Shown: positions 25,487-35,020, counted from the stretch's first letter. The stretch: 64,000 nt of DNA from Rhodoglobus sp. (GCA_025463515.1 JAODAQ010000010.1:1-64000), one strand, 5' to 3'. Translations and numbers: made by a program. The notes: generated from the letters alone by a model not told the origin.

Positions 25487-26323
25487 CTACTTGAGCACGG
25501 GAGCCGAGCCCGCGTCAGCCAGCCACTTCGTCGCGATGTCGGCGAGGGTGCCGTTGTCGCGCAGGGCGTCCACGGCCGCGGTGACCGTGGCGGTCAGGGG
25601 GCTGTCCTTGGGCAGGACGAGGCCGAACTCGTCACCGCTCTTGCCGTCGGGCTGCGGCAGCTGGCCGATGATGAGGCCGCCGTCGAGCTGGACGCCCGTC
25701 GCGAAGAACGCGGACGGGAGGTCGAGCACGATCGCGTCGACGGTGCCGTTCTGGAGGGCGAGCACCGCGTCGTCGTTGGTGTTGAACACCTGCGCACCCG
25801 CGGTCGGCTTGATCTGCTGCTCGATCGCGTCGAAGCTCGTCGTGCCGGTCTGGGCCCCGATCAGGAAGTCCTTGAGGTCCGCGATGCTCGTAGCCCCGGC
25901 CGCCTTGGAGGCTGACGTGGTGATGACGACCTGCGTTGTCTCGTAGTACGGCGAGCTGAAGTCGACGTTCTGCTTGCGCTCGTCGGTGATCGAGAACTGC
26001 TGCAGGTTGAAGTCGAAGTCCTTGGCGCCGGGCGCGATGGCCTCGTCGAAGGTGGTGCGGACCCACACCACGTCCTCCTTGGCGAAGCCCAGCTCGTCGG
26101 CGACGGCGTACGCGATGGCCGACTCGAAGCCCTCACCGGACTCGGGGGCGTCGTCGATGACCCACGGGTAGTAGGCCGGCTCGCCGGTGCCGATGGTGAG
26201 CTTGCCGTCGGTGACGTAGCCGCCCGCGTCACCGGAGGTGCCGGTGGTCGGCGCGCACGCGGCGAGCGAGAGGGCGAGGGCGGCGGCGCCGACGGCGGCG
26301 ATGGCGCGAAGGGTGCGGGTCAT
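25487..26323 (-). CDS. Amino acid ABC transporter substrate-binding lipoprotein
   Basis: A 278-residue family-3 solute-binding protein with lipobox LAAC (Cys23) and the two-lobe pattern LTIGTGEPAYYPW, DFNLQQFSITDERKQNVDFSSPYY, and IGAQTGTTSFDAI. The ligand is probably a polar amino acid or opine; it cannot be narrowed further. First gene of the importer operon, divergent from a membrane glycosyltransferase-like gene over about 95 bases. Confidence 0.88.
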   Translation of the reverse strand: MTRTLRAIAAVGAAALALSLAACAPTTGTSGDAGGYVTDGKLTIGTGEPAYYPWVIDDAPESGEGFESAIAYAVADELGFAKEDVVWVRTTFDEAIAPGAKDFDFNLQQFSITDERKQNVDFSSPYYETTQVVITTSASKAAGATSIADLKDFLIGAQTGTTSFDAIEQQIKPTAGAQVFNTNDDAVLALQNGTVDAIVLDLPSAFFATGVQLDGGLIIGQLPQPDGKSGDEFGLVLPKDSPLTATVTAAVDALRDNGTLADIATKWLADAGSAPVLK

Positions 26324-26419
26324 GGCTGTCTCCTAGGGGATGCTGTGTCCGACAATCATCCCGCAGCGCGGCGGCGCGGGGCGAAACGGGGACGAATTGT
26401 TACCGGGTTACGCTGTGCT

Positions 26420-27736
26420 GTGCCCAAGACCCGGACCGCGCTCGGCGTCCTCCTCGCCGTTGTGCGAAGCCCCGCCACCGTGTGGGCGGCTTTCGTGCTC
26501 GTGCACCTCTGGCTGGGCCTGCTGAACCTCTACGCGCCCGGCCTGCCGCTCGGCGACGTCACGATCGTCTACAAATTCTGGATGGACCAGGCGACGGGCG
26601 CCGACTTCTGGGTGGGTATCGACAGTGTCTGGGTCTACCCGGTGGTCGCTCTCGTCCCGATGTTCGCCGCGACCCTGTTCGGCCCGGACCAGTACGGCAG
26701 CACGTGGCTCACCATGGTCATGCTGCTGGATGCCGTGGCCTTCGGCTTCGTGACCGGCTGGGGCCGCGCCCGCGAGCGCACGGCGGTGGCCTGGTGGTGG
26801 GTGGGGTTCCTGCTCCTCCTCGGGCCCATCGCCCTCGGCCGGATCGACTCGGTGACCGTGCCCCTCGCCCTCGTCGGAGTGACGCTGCTCGCGACCCGGC
26901 CCCGGGCGGCGGCGGTCATCCTCGCGATCGCGACCTGGGTGAAGGTGTGGCCCGCCGCGCTGGTGGGCGCCGCCCTGATCGCGCTCAAGGACCGCTGGCG
27001 CATCCTCGCCGCCGTGCTCGTCGTCTCGGCCGTGATCGTCGTCGCCGCGGTCGCACTGGGCAGCGGCCTCAACGTGTTCAGCTTCGTGACCCAGCAGACG
27101 GGCAGGGGAGTGCAGGTGGAGTCTCCCGTCGCGACACTGTGGCTCTGGCAGGCCCTTGCGGGCGTGCCGGGGGCGCGGGTGTACTACGACAACGAGATCC
27201 TCACCTACCAGGTGCAGGGGCCAGGGATCGAGGTCGCGGCGGCCCTCATGACGCCGCTGCTCGGGCTCGTGGTGGTCGTGGTCGCGCTGCTCGGCATCCG
27301 TGCGAACCGCGCCGGCGCCTCGGCGGGCGACCTGCTGCCGCCGCTCGCGCTCGCGCTCGTGACTACCCTGATCGCGGTCAACAAGGTGGGCTCTCCGCAG
27401 TTCATCGGCTGGCTCGCGGTGCCCGTGGTGCTGGGCCTGGCGACAAGCGCGGCGGGGCACGGCCGCTCCTTCCGCTTCCCGGCGACCCTCGCGCTCGTGA
27501 TCGCCGCGCTCACCCAGCTGCTCTACCCGTACCTGTACCTCGAGCTGCTGTACCTCAACCCGCTGCTGCTCGCAGTGCTCACGGTGCGCAACATCCTCGA
27601 GTTCGTTCTGCTCGGCTGGGCGGTCCTGGCGGTCGTCCGTGCGCCGCTGCAGCCCGGCGCGGACGACGAGCCCGGCGAGAACTGGCTGCCCTCGGTGTGG
27701 CCGCTCGCCGATCGCAGCGAGCCGCCCCGGTCGTAG
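26420..27736 (+). CDS. GT87-like polyprenyl-phosphate-dependent membrane glycosyltransferase
   Basis: A 438-residue protein with about ten hydrophobic segments. LGRIDSVTVPLALVGVTLL followed by IATWVKVWPAALV is the pattern of the GT87/DUF2029 mannosyltransferase-like family, which in actinobacteria elongates mannolipids. No neighbouring envelope genes support a substrate. The start GTG 26420 is preceded by TACGCT five bases away; ATG 26345 is the longer alternative. Confidence 0.65.
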   Translation: MPKTRTALGVLLAVVRSPATVWAAFVLVHLWLGLLNLYAPGLPLGDVTIVYKFWMDQATGADFWVGIDSVWVYPVVALVPMFAATLFGPDQYGSTWLTMVMLLDAVAFGFVTGWGRARERTAVAWWWVGFLLLLGPIALGRIDSVTVPLALVGVTLLATRPRAAAVILAIATWVKVWPAALVGAALIALKDRWRILAAVLVVSAVIVVAAVALGSGLNVFSFVTQQTGRGVQVESPVATLWLWQALAGVPGARVYYDNEILTYQVQGPGIEVAAALMTPLLGLVVVVVALLGIRANRAGASAGDLLPPLALALVTTLIAVNKVGSPQFIGWLAVPVVLGLATSAAGHGRSFRFPATLALVIAALTQLLYPYLYLELLYLNPLLLAVLTVRNILEFVLLGWAVLAVVRAPLQPGADDEPGENWLPSVWPLADRSEPPRS

Positions 27737-27789
27737 ACTGGTCACCGGCTCGACGGTGAGCGTTTCCGTCTCCCTCACGATCGGCCAGC

Positions 27790-29064
27790 ATGTCTCTTTC
27801 TCCCGCACGCGTCAGGCTTGCGATTCTCGCCCTCGCCCTCGGCGGCTTCGGCATCGGCCTCACCGAGTTCGTCGCGATGGGCCTCCTGCCCAATCTCGCG
27901 GCCGACCTCCTGCCCCACGTCTGGGCCGTGTCCCACGAGAAGGCGAACGCGCAAGCCGGATGGCTCGTCTCCGCCTACGCGCTGGGAGTGGTCGTGGGCG
28001 CCCCCACGATCGCCGCCCTCGCTGCGCGCTTCCCCCGCAAGCAGCTCCTGCTCGCGTGCGTGGGAGTGTTCGTCCTCGGCACCGTCGCCTCCGCGATCCT
28101 GCCCACCTTCGAACTCGTGCTCGTCGCGCGGTTCGTCGCGGCACTCCCGCACGGTGCCTACTTCGGCATCGCTGCGCTGGTCGCCGCGTCGCTCATGGGG
28201 CCGGGCAAGCGCGGGCAGGGCGTCGCCCTCGTGCTCGCGGGCCTCACCATCGCGAACGTCGTGGGCGTGCCCGCGATCACCTTCCTCGGCCAGAACACGA
28301 GCTGGCGCGTCGCCTACCTCGCGGTCGCCCTCGTCTTCGCTCTGACGTTCGTCGCCGTGGCGTTCCTCGTCCCGCTGCAGGCCGGCGACCCGGCGGCCAC
28401 CATGCGGCGCGAGCTCGGCGTCTTCACCCGGCCGCAGGTGTGGCTCACGCTCCTGCTCGGCTCGCTCGGCTTCGGAGGGTTCTTCGCGGTCTACACGTTC
28501 ATCTCGCCGGTGGCGACCAACGTGGCGCACCTCGATGTCGGCGCGATCCCGTTCGTCCTCGTCGCGGCGGGCCTCGGCATGACGATCGGCAACCTGCTGG
28601 GCGGCCGCGGCGCCGACCACCACGTCATGCGCACGCTGTTCATCTGCTTCGGCGTCTTCGCGGTCGCGCTCGCCGGGTTCGCGCTCACGGCGCAGCACGC
28701 GGTGGGCCTGTTCGCCTTCGTGTTCCTCGTGAGCGGCGCCGCCTCGGCCCTCTCGCCCGCGATTCAGACCCGCCTCATGGATGTCGCGGGCGACAGCCAG
28801 TCGATCGCAGCGGCGATCAACCACTCGGCGCTCAACATCGGCAACAGCCTCGGCGCCTACCTCGGCGGCATCACGATCGCCGCCGGGCTCGGCTACCTCT
28901 CACCGACGTGGGTCGGCCTGCTGCTGTGCGTCCCCGGCGTCGGCCTGGCGCTCGTGAGTGTCGCTCTCGAGCGCCGGAACCGAAAGTCAGGCGGTGCCGA
29001 CTCAGAACTGGCGGGGAAGGTCGCTCTCGACGAGGATTCCGTCCTCGATCGCACGCTTGCGTAG
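27790..29064 (+). CDS. MFS exporter, DHA1 family
   Basis: A 424-residue, 12-helix permease with the N-terminal GIGLTEFVAMGLLPNLA signature of the AraJ/YdhP/Cml-type DHA1 group and the PTIAALAARFPRKQ loop. Relatives export sugars, arabinose-like compounds or chloramphenicol. The C-terminus overlaps the convergent response regulator by 63 bases. Substrate unknown. Confidence 0.83.
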   Translation: MSLSPARVRLAILALALGGFGIGLTEFVAMGLLPNLAADLLPHVWAVSHEKANAQAGWLVSAYALGVVVGAPTIAALAARFPRKQLLLACVGVFVLGTVASAILPTFELVLVARFVAALPHGAYFGIAALVAASLMGPGKRGQGVALVLAGLTIANVVGVPAITFLGQNTSWRVAYLAVALVFALTFVAVAFLVPLQAGDPAATMRRELGVFTRPQVWLTLLLGSLGFGGFFAVYTFISPVATNVAHLDVGAIPFVLVAAGLGMTIGNLLGGRGADHHVMRTLFICFGVFAVALAGFALTAQHAVGLFAFVFLVSGAASALSPAIQTRLMDVAGDSQSIAAAINHSALNIGNSLGAYLGGITIAAGLGYLSPTWVGLLLCVPGVGLALVSVALERRNRKSGGADSELAGKVALDEDSVLDRTLA

Positions 29065-29673
29065 CGCCACCTTGGTGCCGACGTCGAAGCCCGCGACGCG
29101 GTACTTCTCGCGGATGCGCTTGAGGTAGCTCTTGGCGGTCTCCTCGGAGATGCTCAGTTGGAAGGCCACGGCCTTCACGGGCTCGCCGCCGCCGTACAGC
29201 GCCATGACGCGGCGCTCCTGGGCGCTGAGCTTGGGGGAGCCGCCGATCTCGCCGGCGTTCAGCGCGAGGTCCAGCTCGGCAGAGATGAACGACTCGCCCT
29301 TGGCCGCGGCGCGGATCGCCTCGACGATCATCCCCGCGTCCTCGCTCTTGACGAGATAGCCCAGCGCGCCCGAGGCGAGCGCCTCGCGCACCACGTTGGG
29401 CTCGGAGTACGTGCTCATCAGCACGACCTTCACGCCCGTGGTCTTCAGGGTGTTGATCTTGAGCGAGACCGGGATGTTGTCCTTGAGGTCGAGGTCGAGC
29501 AGGACGACATCCACCGGGAACTCCGGGTGAGTGATGAGCTCGGGCCAGGTCGGAACGGCCGCGACCATCGCGATGTCGTCAGCGGCGTTGCTGATCCACT
29601 CCGTGAGGGCGCCGAGGAGCATCCTGTGGTCGTCGACGAGGGCGACGCGGATGCGGTCAGTCGAGTCAGTCAC
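29002..29673 (-). CDS. NarL/LuxR-type response regulator
   Basis: A 223-residue two-component regulator. The receiver has acidic pair Asp14-Asp15, phospho-acceptor Asp60 in VVLLDLDL, and the conserved Lys109 in GYLVKSED. The C-terminal domain LSAQERRVMALYGGGEPVKAVAFQLSISEETAKSYLKRIREKY (read as separate helices) is LuxR-like. GTG start. It follows the histidine kinase and a membrane protein on the same strand and is probably phosphorylated by that kinase. Confidence 0.87.
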   Translation of the reverse strand: MTDSTDRIRVALVDDHRMLLGALTEWISNAADDIAMVAAVPTWPELITHPEFPVDVVLLDLDLKDNIPVSLKINTLKTTGVKVVLMSTYSEPNVVREALASGALGYLVKSEDAGMIVEAIRAAAKGESFISAELDLALNAGEIGGSPKLSAQERRVMALYGGGEPVKAVAFQLSISEETAKSYLKRIREKYRVAGFDVGTKVALRKRAIEDGILVESDLPRQF

Positions 29674-29708
29674 GATTTTGTCCTTCTGTAGGGGTACTGC
29701 TTAGGGGT

Positions 29709-30962
29709 CTACTGGTCAGCAGGGTTGTCGACGAGGCACGCGATGTCGACGCGAAGGCTGGAATTCTGGGTCGAGTCGTTGTACTGCCCGACTTTGCGGA
29801 TAGCCTCCCACGTCGCGGGGTCCACCCGATTGCGCGCCACACCCGTGGTCTCGATGACGATCGGAACCGTGATCTTGCGCCCCTCCCGGGTTTCGAGGGA
29901 GTCGGTGGCCGGTCCGACGGTGATCTGCACGGTGCGGCTGACGTTCTTCTTGGCGTCGCTCACGAGCAGCCAGGCTGTCGAGAGCAGACCGTCGCGCTGC
30001 TGCGGGTCGAGTAGGCCGGCGAGGCTCGACTTGTCGTTGAGGGTCACCGCCTTGCCCAGGTGGTCGGACTCGGTGATCGCGTGGTACAGCCAGGTCTCCC
30101 GGCGGCCCTCGATGAGGTGCAGTCGGAGCTCCGTGGCGAGGGATGCCGCCACTGAGGCGGTCTTCGGGTCGAGGGGCAGTTTGACCTTGCCGGTGGCGAC
30201 CGTGTCGAGGAGCTCCTCCGCGGCGAGGTCGAGGCGGGCGAGCTCTTCGGAGGCCATCATCCCGACCGCGAACCGCGGCGCCGACACCGTGCTCTGCACG
30301 AGGACGCGGTCGAGCTCGACCTGCACGAGGCGGCGGAAGCCGCCGATCACGACGATTCCGATGACGGCGGGCAGCACCGCGAAGGCGAGGGTGGTGACCT
30401 GGGGCGCGAAGTAGTCGGGGTCGAACGGCGTGTTGACGATCATCGCGGCCAGGAGGGCCGCGCCCAGCACGATCACGGAGATCAGGATGTCGCGCGTGCG
30501 GCGCAGCGTGATGACGACGATGAGCCCCATGCCCGCCGTGACGGCCGCGGTCGCGTGGCGGCCGATGTCGTGCAGGGGCCAGATCGCGTAGAGGTCGAGG
30601 GCCACCGCGGCTGCCAGGCCTGCGAGGAAGATCGCGAACATCCAGTCGGGCAGGTGGCCGAGTACGCGCGAGACGACGAACGTCGCGATGAGCACGGCGA
30701 GCAGCACTCCCCAAGCGGCAGCGGCAGGCCAGAGCTCGCGGTAGACGTCGCCCTCCGCGACCTGACCCGCGAACCACGCGAGCCCGTAGATGGCGCGCAG
30801 GCCGCACACGATCGCGGCGCCGATGCCGATGAACCCCGTCCCGAGGCTCGAGCGGTGCGGGGTCGCTGCCCGGATGACACGGCGCGTGGCATCCGCCTCA
30901 CGCCGTTTTCCGCGCCCCAGGATGACGCCGAGCGTGTTCTCCTCGGGCGGTGCGTAGCTCAT
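29709..30962 (-). CDS. Membrane protein of a two-component gene set
   Basis: No named family recognised. The 417-residue product has about seven hydrophobic segments in residues 45-240, then a soluble alpha/beta part of about 170 residues. Its ATG overlaps the stop of the histidine kinase gene (ATGA) and the response-regulator gene is next, so it may sense the signal or modulate the kinase. The soluble part has no ATPase or kinase motif that I can see. Confidence 0.7.
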   Translation of the reverse strand: MSYAPPEENTLGVILGRGKRREADATRRVIRAATPHRSSLGTGFIGIGAAIVCGLRAIYGLAWFAGQVAEGDVYRELWPAAAAWGVLLAVLIATFVVSRVLGHLPDWMFAIFLAGLAAAVALDLYAIWPLHDIGRHATAAVTAGMGLIVVITLRRTRDILISVIVLGAALLAAMIVNTPFDPDYFAPQVTTLAFAVLPAVIGIVVIGGFRRLVQVELDRVLVQSTVSAPRFAVGMMASEELARLDLAAEELLDTVATGKVKLPLDPKTASVAASLATELRLHLIEGRRETWLYHAITESDHLGKAVTLNDKSSLAGLLDPQQRDGLLSTAWLLVSDAKKNVSRTVQITVGPATDSLETREGRKITVPIVIETTGVARNRVDPATWEAIRKVGQYNDSTQNSSLRVDIACLVDNPADQ

Positions 30963-32131
30963 CGGGGCACCTCCAGCACGACTGTCGTGCCCGAGCCCGG
31001 GGCGGAGAACAGACGGGCCTTGCCGCCGACGTCCTTGAGGCGCGCCACGACTGACTCTTTGAAGCCGAGGCGGGCCGAGTCGACGTCGTCGAGGGTGAAG
31101 CCCACTCCCGAGTCGGTGACCATCGCGCGGACCATCAGCTCGTCCTCGGTGATCGTGACGTGCGCCTCGGTCACGCCCGAGTGGCGACGGACGTTCTCGA
31201 GGCACTCCGCAAGGGCCAGCAGGAAGGCGTCGAGCACGTCGCTCGGCAGTAGCACCTGGCCCGTGCCGTGCCAGCTGACCTCGAGGCCCATGCGCCCGAA
31301 GCGCTGCTTGACCGACTCGAGGGTGGTGCCGAGCACGGTCTCCTCGTTGTTCTCGAGGTTGTACACGCCGGACGACTGCGGGGTGGGCGTCGCGCCGAGG
31401 CGCAACTGGCGCAGCAGGCGGGCGTCGTCCGCGGCCTGCTGGCGCAGGGCGTCCGGTGCGACCCCGACGCCGGAGTGCGCGAGCAGGGTGAGGGTGGCGA
31501 GCACGGTGTCGTGCAGCAGGCGCGCGCCCTGGCGGCGCTGGGCCTCGGTCTCACTCGCCTGGCGCTCGGCGCGGTGCGCGCGGCCAATGCTGGCGATGCG
31601 CCGCGCGGCCTGGGGGACCCCCGCGCTGATCCAGAACCCGATGATCGTCGCGAGCACCCAGCCGAGCACGATCAGGGCCACGGTGCGGCCGGGCGCCTGG
31701 AACGGCAGCATGAGGAAGGTGGTGAGCCCGAGCGTGAGGGCGAACGCCAGGCCGAGGAAGATCCGGCGCAGCAGCTCGGTGGTCAGCACGATCGCGGTCG
31801 AGGCCATGGATGCCGCGCTCAACTGCGCGACCGCGGAGACGCCGGCCTGGCCGGTCGCCTCCGGCGCGAGCAGCGCCACGACCCCGATGACCGCGAGCCC
31901 CGCGACCAATATGGGTATCGCCCACAGCATCGAGCGGCTCGAGCCGATGCGGTACTGGCAGAACGCGATGATCAGGTAGAGCGGCAGGCACACGAAGAAG
32001 CTCGCCAGATCGACGGCCCCGGGTATGGCGAGGCAGACGAGCGAGACAATGGTGAAGCTCAGGCCGTAGACGCGGGCTGTGCGTTGGAGCAGCCGATCGC
32101 GCTCCTTGGCTATGAGATCCATTGGCGTCAT
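30959..32131 (-). CDS. Sensor histidine kinase (HisKA_3-like, HATPase)
   Basis: A 390-residue membrane kinase: about six helices up to residue 172, a linker, the H-box ARLLHDTVLATLTLL with His207, the N-box LAECLENVRRHS, G1 DSGVGF and G2 GSGTTV. This is the DegS/NarX class that pairs with NarL-type regulators. Two such regulators lie nearby (29002 and 33056), the first in the same operon. Confidence 0.87.
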   Translation of the reverse strand: MTPMDLIAKERDRLLQRTARVYGLSFTIVSLVCLAIPGAVDLASFFVCLPLYLIIAFCQYRIGSSRSMLWAIPILVAGLAVIGVVALLAPEATGQAGVSAVAQLSAASMASTAIVLTTELLRRIFLGLAFALTLGLTTFLMLPFQAPGRTVALIVLGWVLATIIGFWISAGVPQAARRIASIGRAHRAERQASETEAQRRQGARLLHDTVLATLTLLAHSGVGVAPDALRQQAADDARLLRQLRLGATPTPQSSGVYNLENNEETVLGTTLESVKQRFGRMGLEVSWHGTGQVLLPSDVLDAFLLALAECLENVRRHSGVTEAHVTITEDELMVRAMVTDSGVGFTLDDVDSARLGFKESVVARLKDVGGKARLFSAPGSGTTVVLEVPR

Positions 32132-32145
32132 GGTGACACAGGGTG

Positions 32146-32159
32146 CCCCACAAGTGGGG
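32146..32159. promoter_or_regulatory. Dyad CCCCACAAGTGGGG upstream of the kinase gene
   Basis: Six-base arms CCCCAC/GTGGGG around two bases, 15 bases before the kinase start and 24 bases after the stop of the upstream lipoprotein gene. Could be an operator or a short terminator stem. Confidence 0.4.
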
Positions 32160-32183
32160 GTGCCGCACCGTCGTGTCCCCCAG

Positions 32184-33035
32184 TTAGCCCGGAAGCCCGC
32201 AATAGTCGGCGTAGAACTCGTAGAGGCTGCGGCGCACCTCGTCGCTCACCGCGATGTAGACGGTGCCCGACCGGCCGTCTCCGGTTTCCACGTCGAGCGG
32301 GAAGAAGGTGCCCCGCTTGTCCTCCTCGACGGCGTGCGGGTCGCAGCGGTTCGGCACGAGCGACAGCCGGATGGCGCTGTCCGCCGTCGAGGCGTCGACC
32401 TCGAGCTCCACGGGCAGGACCGTGATCGCCGCACCCGTCTCGTCGGCGAGCCCGAGCAGCACGGTGCCCTTCGCGTCGTGGATCGTGACCGTCCCGTCTC
32501 CGCCCGTCGCCCGCACCGCGAGCTCGAGCACCGCCGGCGCGCGGGCTCCCGGGCTCCAGTCGAGCGCGGCGGGCGGCGTGATCGTGGCCACCTCCGCCAC
32601 CGACACCCCGAGGCAGTCCTCCGCGTTGATCGTGTCGACGCGGCCCTGCTCGTCGGAGGGGGTGACCGTGACCGTGCCGCTCGTGCCGTCGCCGAGCGTG
32701 ACCTCGAGGGTCACGGAGTCCACGGGGTCCGCGCCGTCGCACACCGGGTCGGGCAGCTGCACCTTGAGGTCGCGGGCGGCGCCGGCCGGGACCTCCTGCG
32801 GGCGGTCCCACACCGCGGGCTCCGTGAAGCGGGTGGACTCGAACGCCGCGCGCGTCACGGTGATCGCGGCATCCGTGCCGTTGGCCACCTTGATCTCGAG
32901 CTGGCGCAGGCTGTAGTCGAAGCGGTTCTGGAACACGCTCGCCGTGATCGTGGCCGGCAGCTCCGCGGCGGGCGCCGCGCACCCCGTCAGCACGAGTGCC
33001 GTGAGGGCGAGGGAGAGCGTGAGGGCGCGCCGCAT
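32184..33035 (-). CDS. Putative lipoprotein, unknown function
   Basis: A 283-residue exported protein: signal with lipobox LTGC (Cys19), then two beta-rich halves that each contain DGTSGTVTV/DGRSGTVYI-like strands and a cysteine, suggesting an internal duplication. No family recognised. ATG 33035 is preceded by TACCAT with a six-base gap. It lies between the kinase operon and an orphan response regulator, all on the same strand. Confidence 0.7.
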   Translation of the reverse strand: MRRALTLSLALTALVLTGCAAPAAELPATITASVFQNRFDYSLRQLEIKVANGTDAAITVTRAAFESTRFTEPAVWDRPQEVPAGAARDLKVQLPDPVCDGADPVDSVTLEVTLGDGTSGTVTVTPSDEQGRVDTINAEDCLGVSVAEVATITPPAALDWSPGARAPAVLELAVRATGGDGTVTIHDAKGTVLLGLADETGAAITVLPVELEVDASTADSAIRLSLVPNRCDPHAVEEDKRGTFFPLDVETGDGRSGTVYIAVSDEVRRSLYEFYADYCGLPG

Positions 33036-33055
33036 GCCTCGATGGTAGTGCGGGG

Positions 33056-33700
33056 CTAGTCGGGGACTGTCCAGCCCTGGGCGCGGGCGTAGCGCCGAAG
33101 CTGGTCGCGCGTGCCGATATCGACGCCGAGGTCGCGGTACTTGCGCCGCGCGCGCTTGATGTACGACTTCACAGTCTCCTCGGTGGTGTCCATGACGTCG
33201 GCGACCTCGCGGAGGGAGCGCCCGGCCGAGTAGAGGACGAGCGCGCGCTCCTCCTGCCGCCCGAGGCCCGCGTCCAGTCCGGTGCGCGCGGACCGCACGG
33301 CATCGGCGCGGTGGTCCGCGAGGTGGTGGCCCCCCTTCGCCGCCGTGCGGACGGCGGCCACGAGGTCGCGCGCGGAGTCGGTAGTGGCCACGAAGGCGCG
33401 GGCGCCGGCTCGCATGGCCGTGGCGACGGAGGAGGCATCCGTTCGCCTGCTCACGATGACCGTGCTGGCGCCGAGCGCCGTCAGCTCGCGCACCCGCGTG
33501 CCGATGAGGAGCCCGTCGTGCAGGTGCAGGTCGAGCACCACGACATCGGCGGGCATGGCCGGATGCTCGAGCAGCTGCGCCCAGGTCGACACCGTGCACA
33601 CCACCTCGAGCTCCGCCCGCGCGAGCAGGGCGGCGAGCCCCTCGGCCACGAGCGCGTGGGAGTCCACCACGGCGACGCGCACCGTTTCGAGTGTCTTCAT
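33056..33700 (-). CDS. Orphan NarL/LuxR-type regulator with degenerate receiver
   Basis: A 214-residue regulator. Asp57 in VVLDLHL is kept, but the acidic pair is DS (Asp13-Ser14) and the conserved lysine is missing (AFVATTDS), so phosphorylation switching is doubtful. The LuxR helix-turn-helix includes SLREVADVMDTTEETVKSYI. The C-terminal half resembles the regulator at 29002, so the two are paralogues. ATG 33700 has GGGGGGAA upstream and is preferred over an in-frame upstream start. No kinase is adjacent. Confidence 0.83.
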   Translation of the reverse strand: MKTLETVRVAVVDSHALVAEGLAALLARAELEVVCTVSTWAQLLEHPAMPADVVVLDLHLHDGLLIGTRVRELTALGASTVIVSRRTDASSVATAMRAGARAFVATTDSARDLVAAVRTAAKGGHHLADHRADAVRSARTGLDAGLGRQEERALVLYSAGRSLREVADVMDTTEETVKSYIKRARRKYRDLGVDIGTRDQLRRYARAQGWTVPD

Positions 33701-33751
33701 CAGGTTCCCCCCGGCGACCGGGGGCACGGACCCCCGGGAATGCTGAGGGCC

Positions 33752-33779
33752 AGTGTAGCTCTATGGGAGCTTTACTCAA
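33752..33779 (-). promoter_or_regulatory. SigA-type promoter of the orphan regulator
   Basis: On the minus strand TTGAGT (33779-33774), 16 bases, TACACT (33757-33752). Transcription would start near 33745 and the leader contains a CCCCCGG...CCGGGGG stem before the Shine-Dalgarno. Confidence 0.55.
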
Positions 33780-33790
33780 GTGTTGTGGGG

Positions 33791-34996
33791 CTACGTGTCG
33801 AGGAGTCTCTGGATCTGTGCGCCGACCAGCCTGTCCTCGATGAGGAAGCCGTCGTGGCCGAAGGGCGAAGAGATGATGTGCGGCACCGAGCCGTCGATAT
33901 TGCCGGGCAGGTGGGCGGCCACGTGCTCCTGCTCGACGACCGGGTAGAGCCGGTCGCTGTCGATGCCGAGCACGAGCGCCTTGGGCGTCGCGCCGGCGAG
34001 GGCCTTCGCCGTGCCGCCGCGGCCACGGCCCACGTCGTGCGAGCTCATGGCGCTCACGAGCGTGAGGTAGCTGTTGGCGTCGAAGCGGCGGGTGAACTTG
34101 TTGCCGTGGTAGTCGAGGTAGCTCTCGACCGCGTACTTGCCGCCGCCGCCGAGGGGGCTCAGGCCGCTCTGCCAGCTGCGCTCGAAGCGGTCGTTGAGCT
34201 CGTCGGGGGAGCGGTAGCTGTGCAGCGCCATCCGGCGCGCGAGGGCCAGGCCGCGGTGCGGGCCCTCGCCCTCGGCGGTCTCGTAGTAGTCGCCGTCCGC
34301 GAAGGCCGGGTCGAGGTGCACGGCCTCCGCCTGCAGGAAGTTGAGCGCGATCGCGTCGGCGTTGGAGAACGCGGGCGCCGCGAGCACGGCGACGCGCTCG
34401 AGCCGGTCGGGGTAGCTGACCGCCCACTCCAGGGACTGCATCCCGCCCATGGAGCCGCCGATGACAGCGGCCCAGCGGTCGATGCCGAGGGCGTCGGTGA
34501 GCGCGAGCTGCACTGCGACCTGGTCGCGGATCGTCACGAACGGGAACCGCTGCCCCCACTCGGTGCCGTCGGGCGCGTGCGAGGCGGGACCGGTCGTGCC
34601 CTGGCATCCGCCCAGCATGTTGGGGGCGACCACGAACCACTTCTCGGTATCGATGGCCTTGCCGGGGCCGACCATGCCGCTCCACCAGCCCCCGGTGGGA
34701 TGCCCGGGGCCCGGGCTGCCCACGACGTGGCTGTCGCCGGTGAGCGCGTGGACGACGAGGATCGCGTTCGACCGGTCGGCGTTGAGCGTGCCGGCGGTCT
34801 CGTAGGCGACGCGGACCGAGGGCAGCTCGCCGCCGCGCTCGAGCGCCATCGCGCCGAGGGAGAAGAACTGGCGGTTGCCGACGGGGTCGCCCTCGCGCCA
34901 CGCTCCCGTGGCCGGCGGCTTGCCGAGCACGGAGCGCGCGTTGGCCTCGGTGATGAAGGCCGATGGGACCGTGTCCTCGGGTGTCTGCCAATCCAT
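33791..34996 (-). CDS. metX: Homoserine O-acetyltransferase
   Basis: A 401-residue alpha/beta-hydrolase that acetylates homoserine in the first committed step of methionine synthesis. Nucleophile Ser182 in GGSMGGMQ, catalytic Asp in LVLGIDSDRLYP and His in SPFGHDGFL are all present. It lies downstream of metY, separated by a strong hairpin, so it probably has its own promoter; GATACT lies nine bases before the ATG. Confidence 0.92.
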   Translation of the reverse strand: MDWQTPEDTVPSAFITEANARSVLGKPPATGAWREGDPVGNRQFFSLGAMALERGGELPSVRVAYETAGTLNADRSNAILVVHALTGDSHVVGSPGPGHPTGGWWSGMVGPGKAIDTEKWFVVAPNMLGGCQGTTGPASHAPDGTEWGQRFPFVTIRDQVAVQLALTDALGIDRWAAVIGGSMGGMQSLEWAVSYPDRLERVAVLAAPAFSNADAIALNFLQAEAVHLDPAFADGDYYETAEGEGPHRGLALARRMALHSYRSPDELNDRFERSWQSGLSPLGGGGKYAVESYLDYHGNKFTRRFDANSYLTLVSAMSSHDVGRGRGGTAKALAGATPKALVLGIDSDRLYPVVEQEHVAAHLPGNIDGSVPHIISSPFGHDGFLIEDRLVGAQIQRLLDT

Positions 34997-35020
34997 GTCT
35001 GTCCCAGTATCGGGGAAAAG

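Noticed and set aside
32184-34991. One 935-codon frame spanning the lipoprotein, the orphan regulator and metX
   Set aside because: Only the last 283 codons have a signal peptide and sensible composition; the rest is the shadow of the regulator and metX genes.
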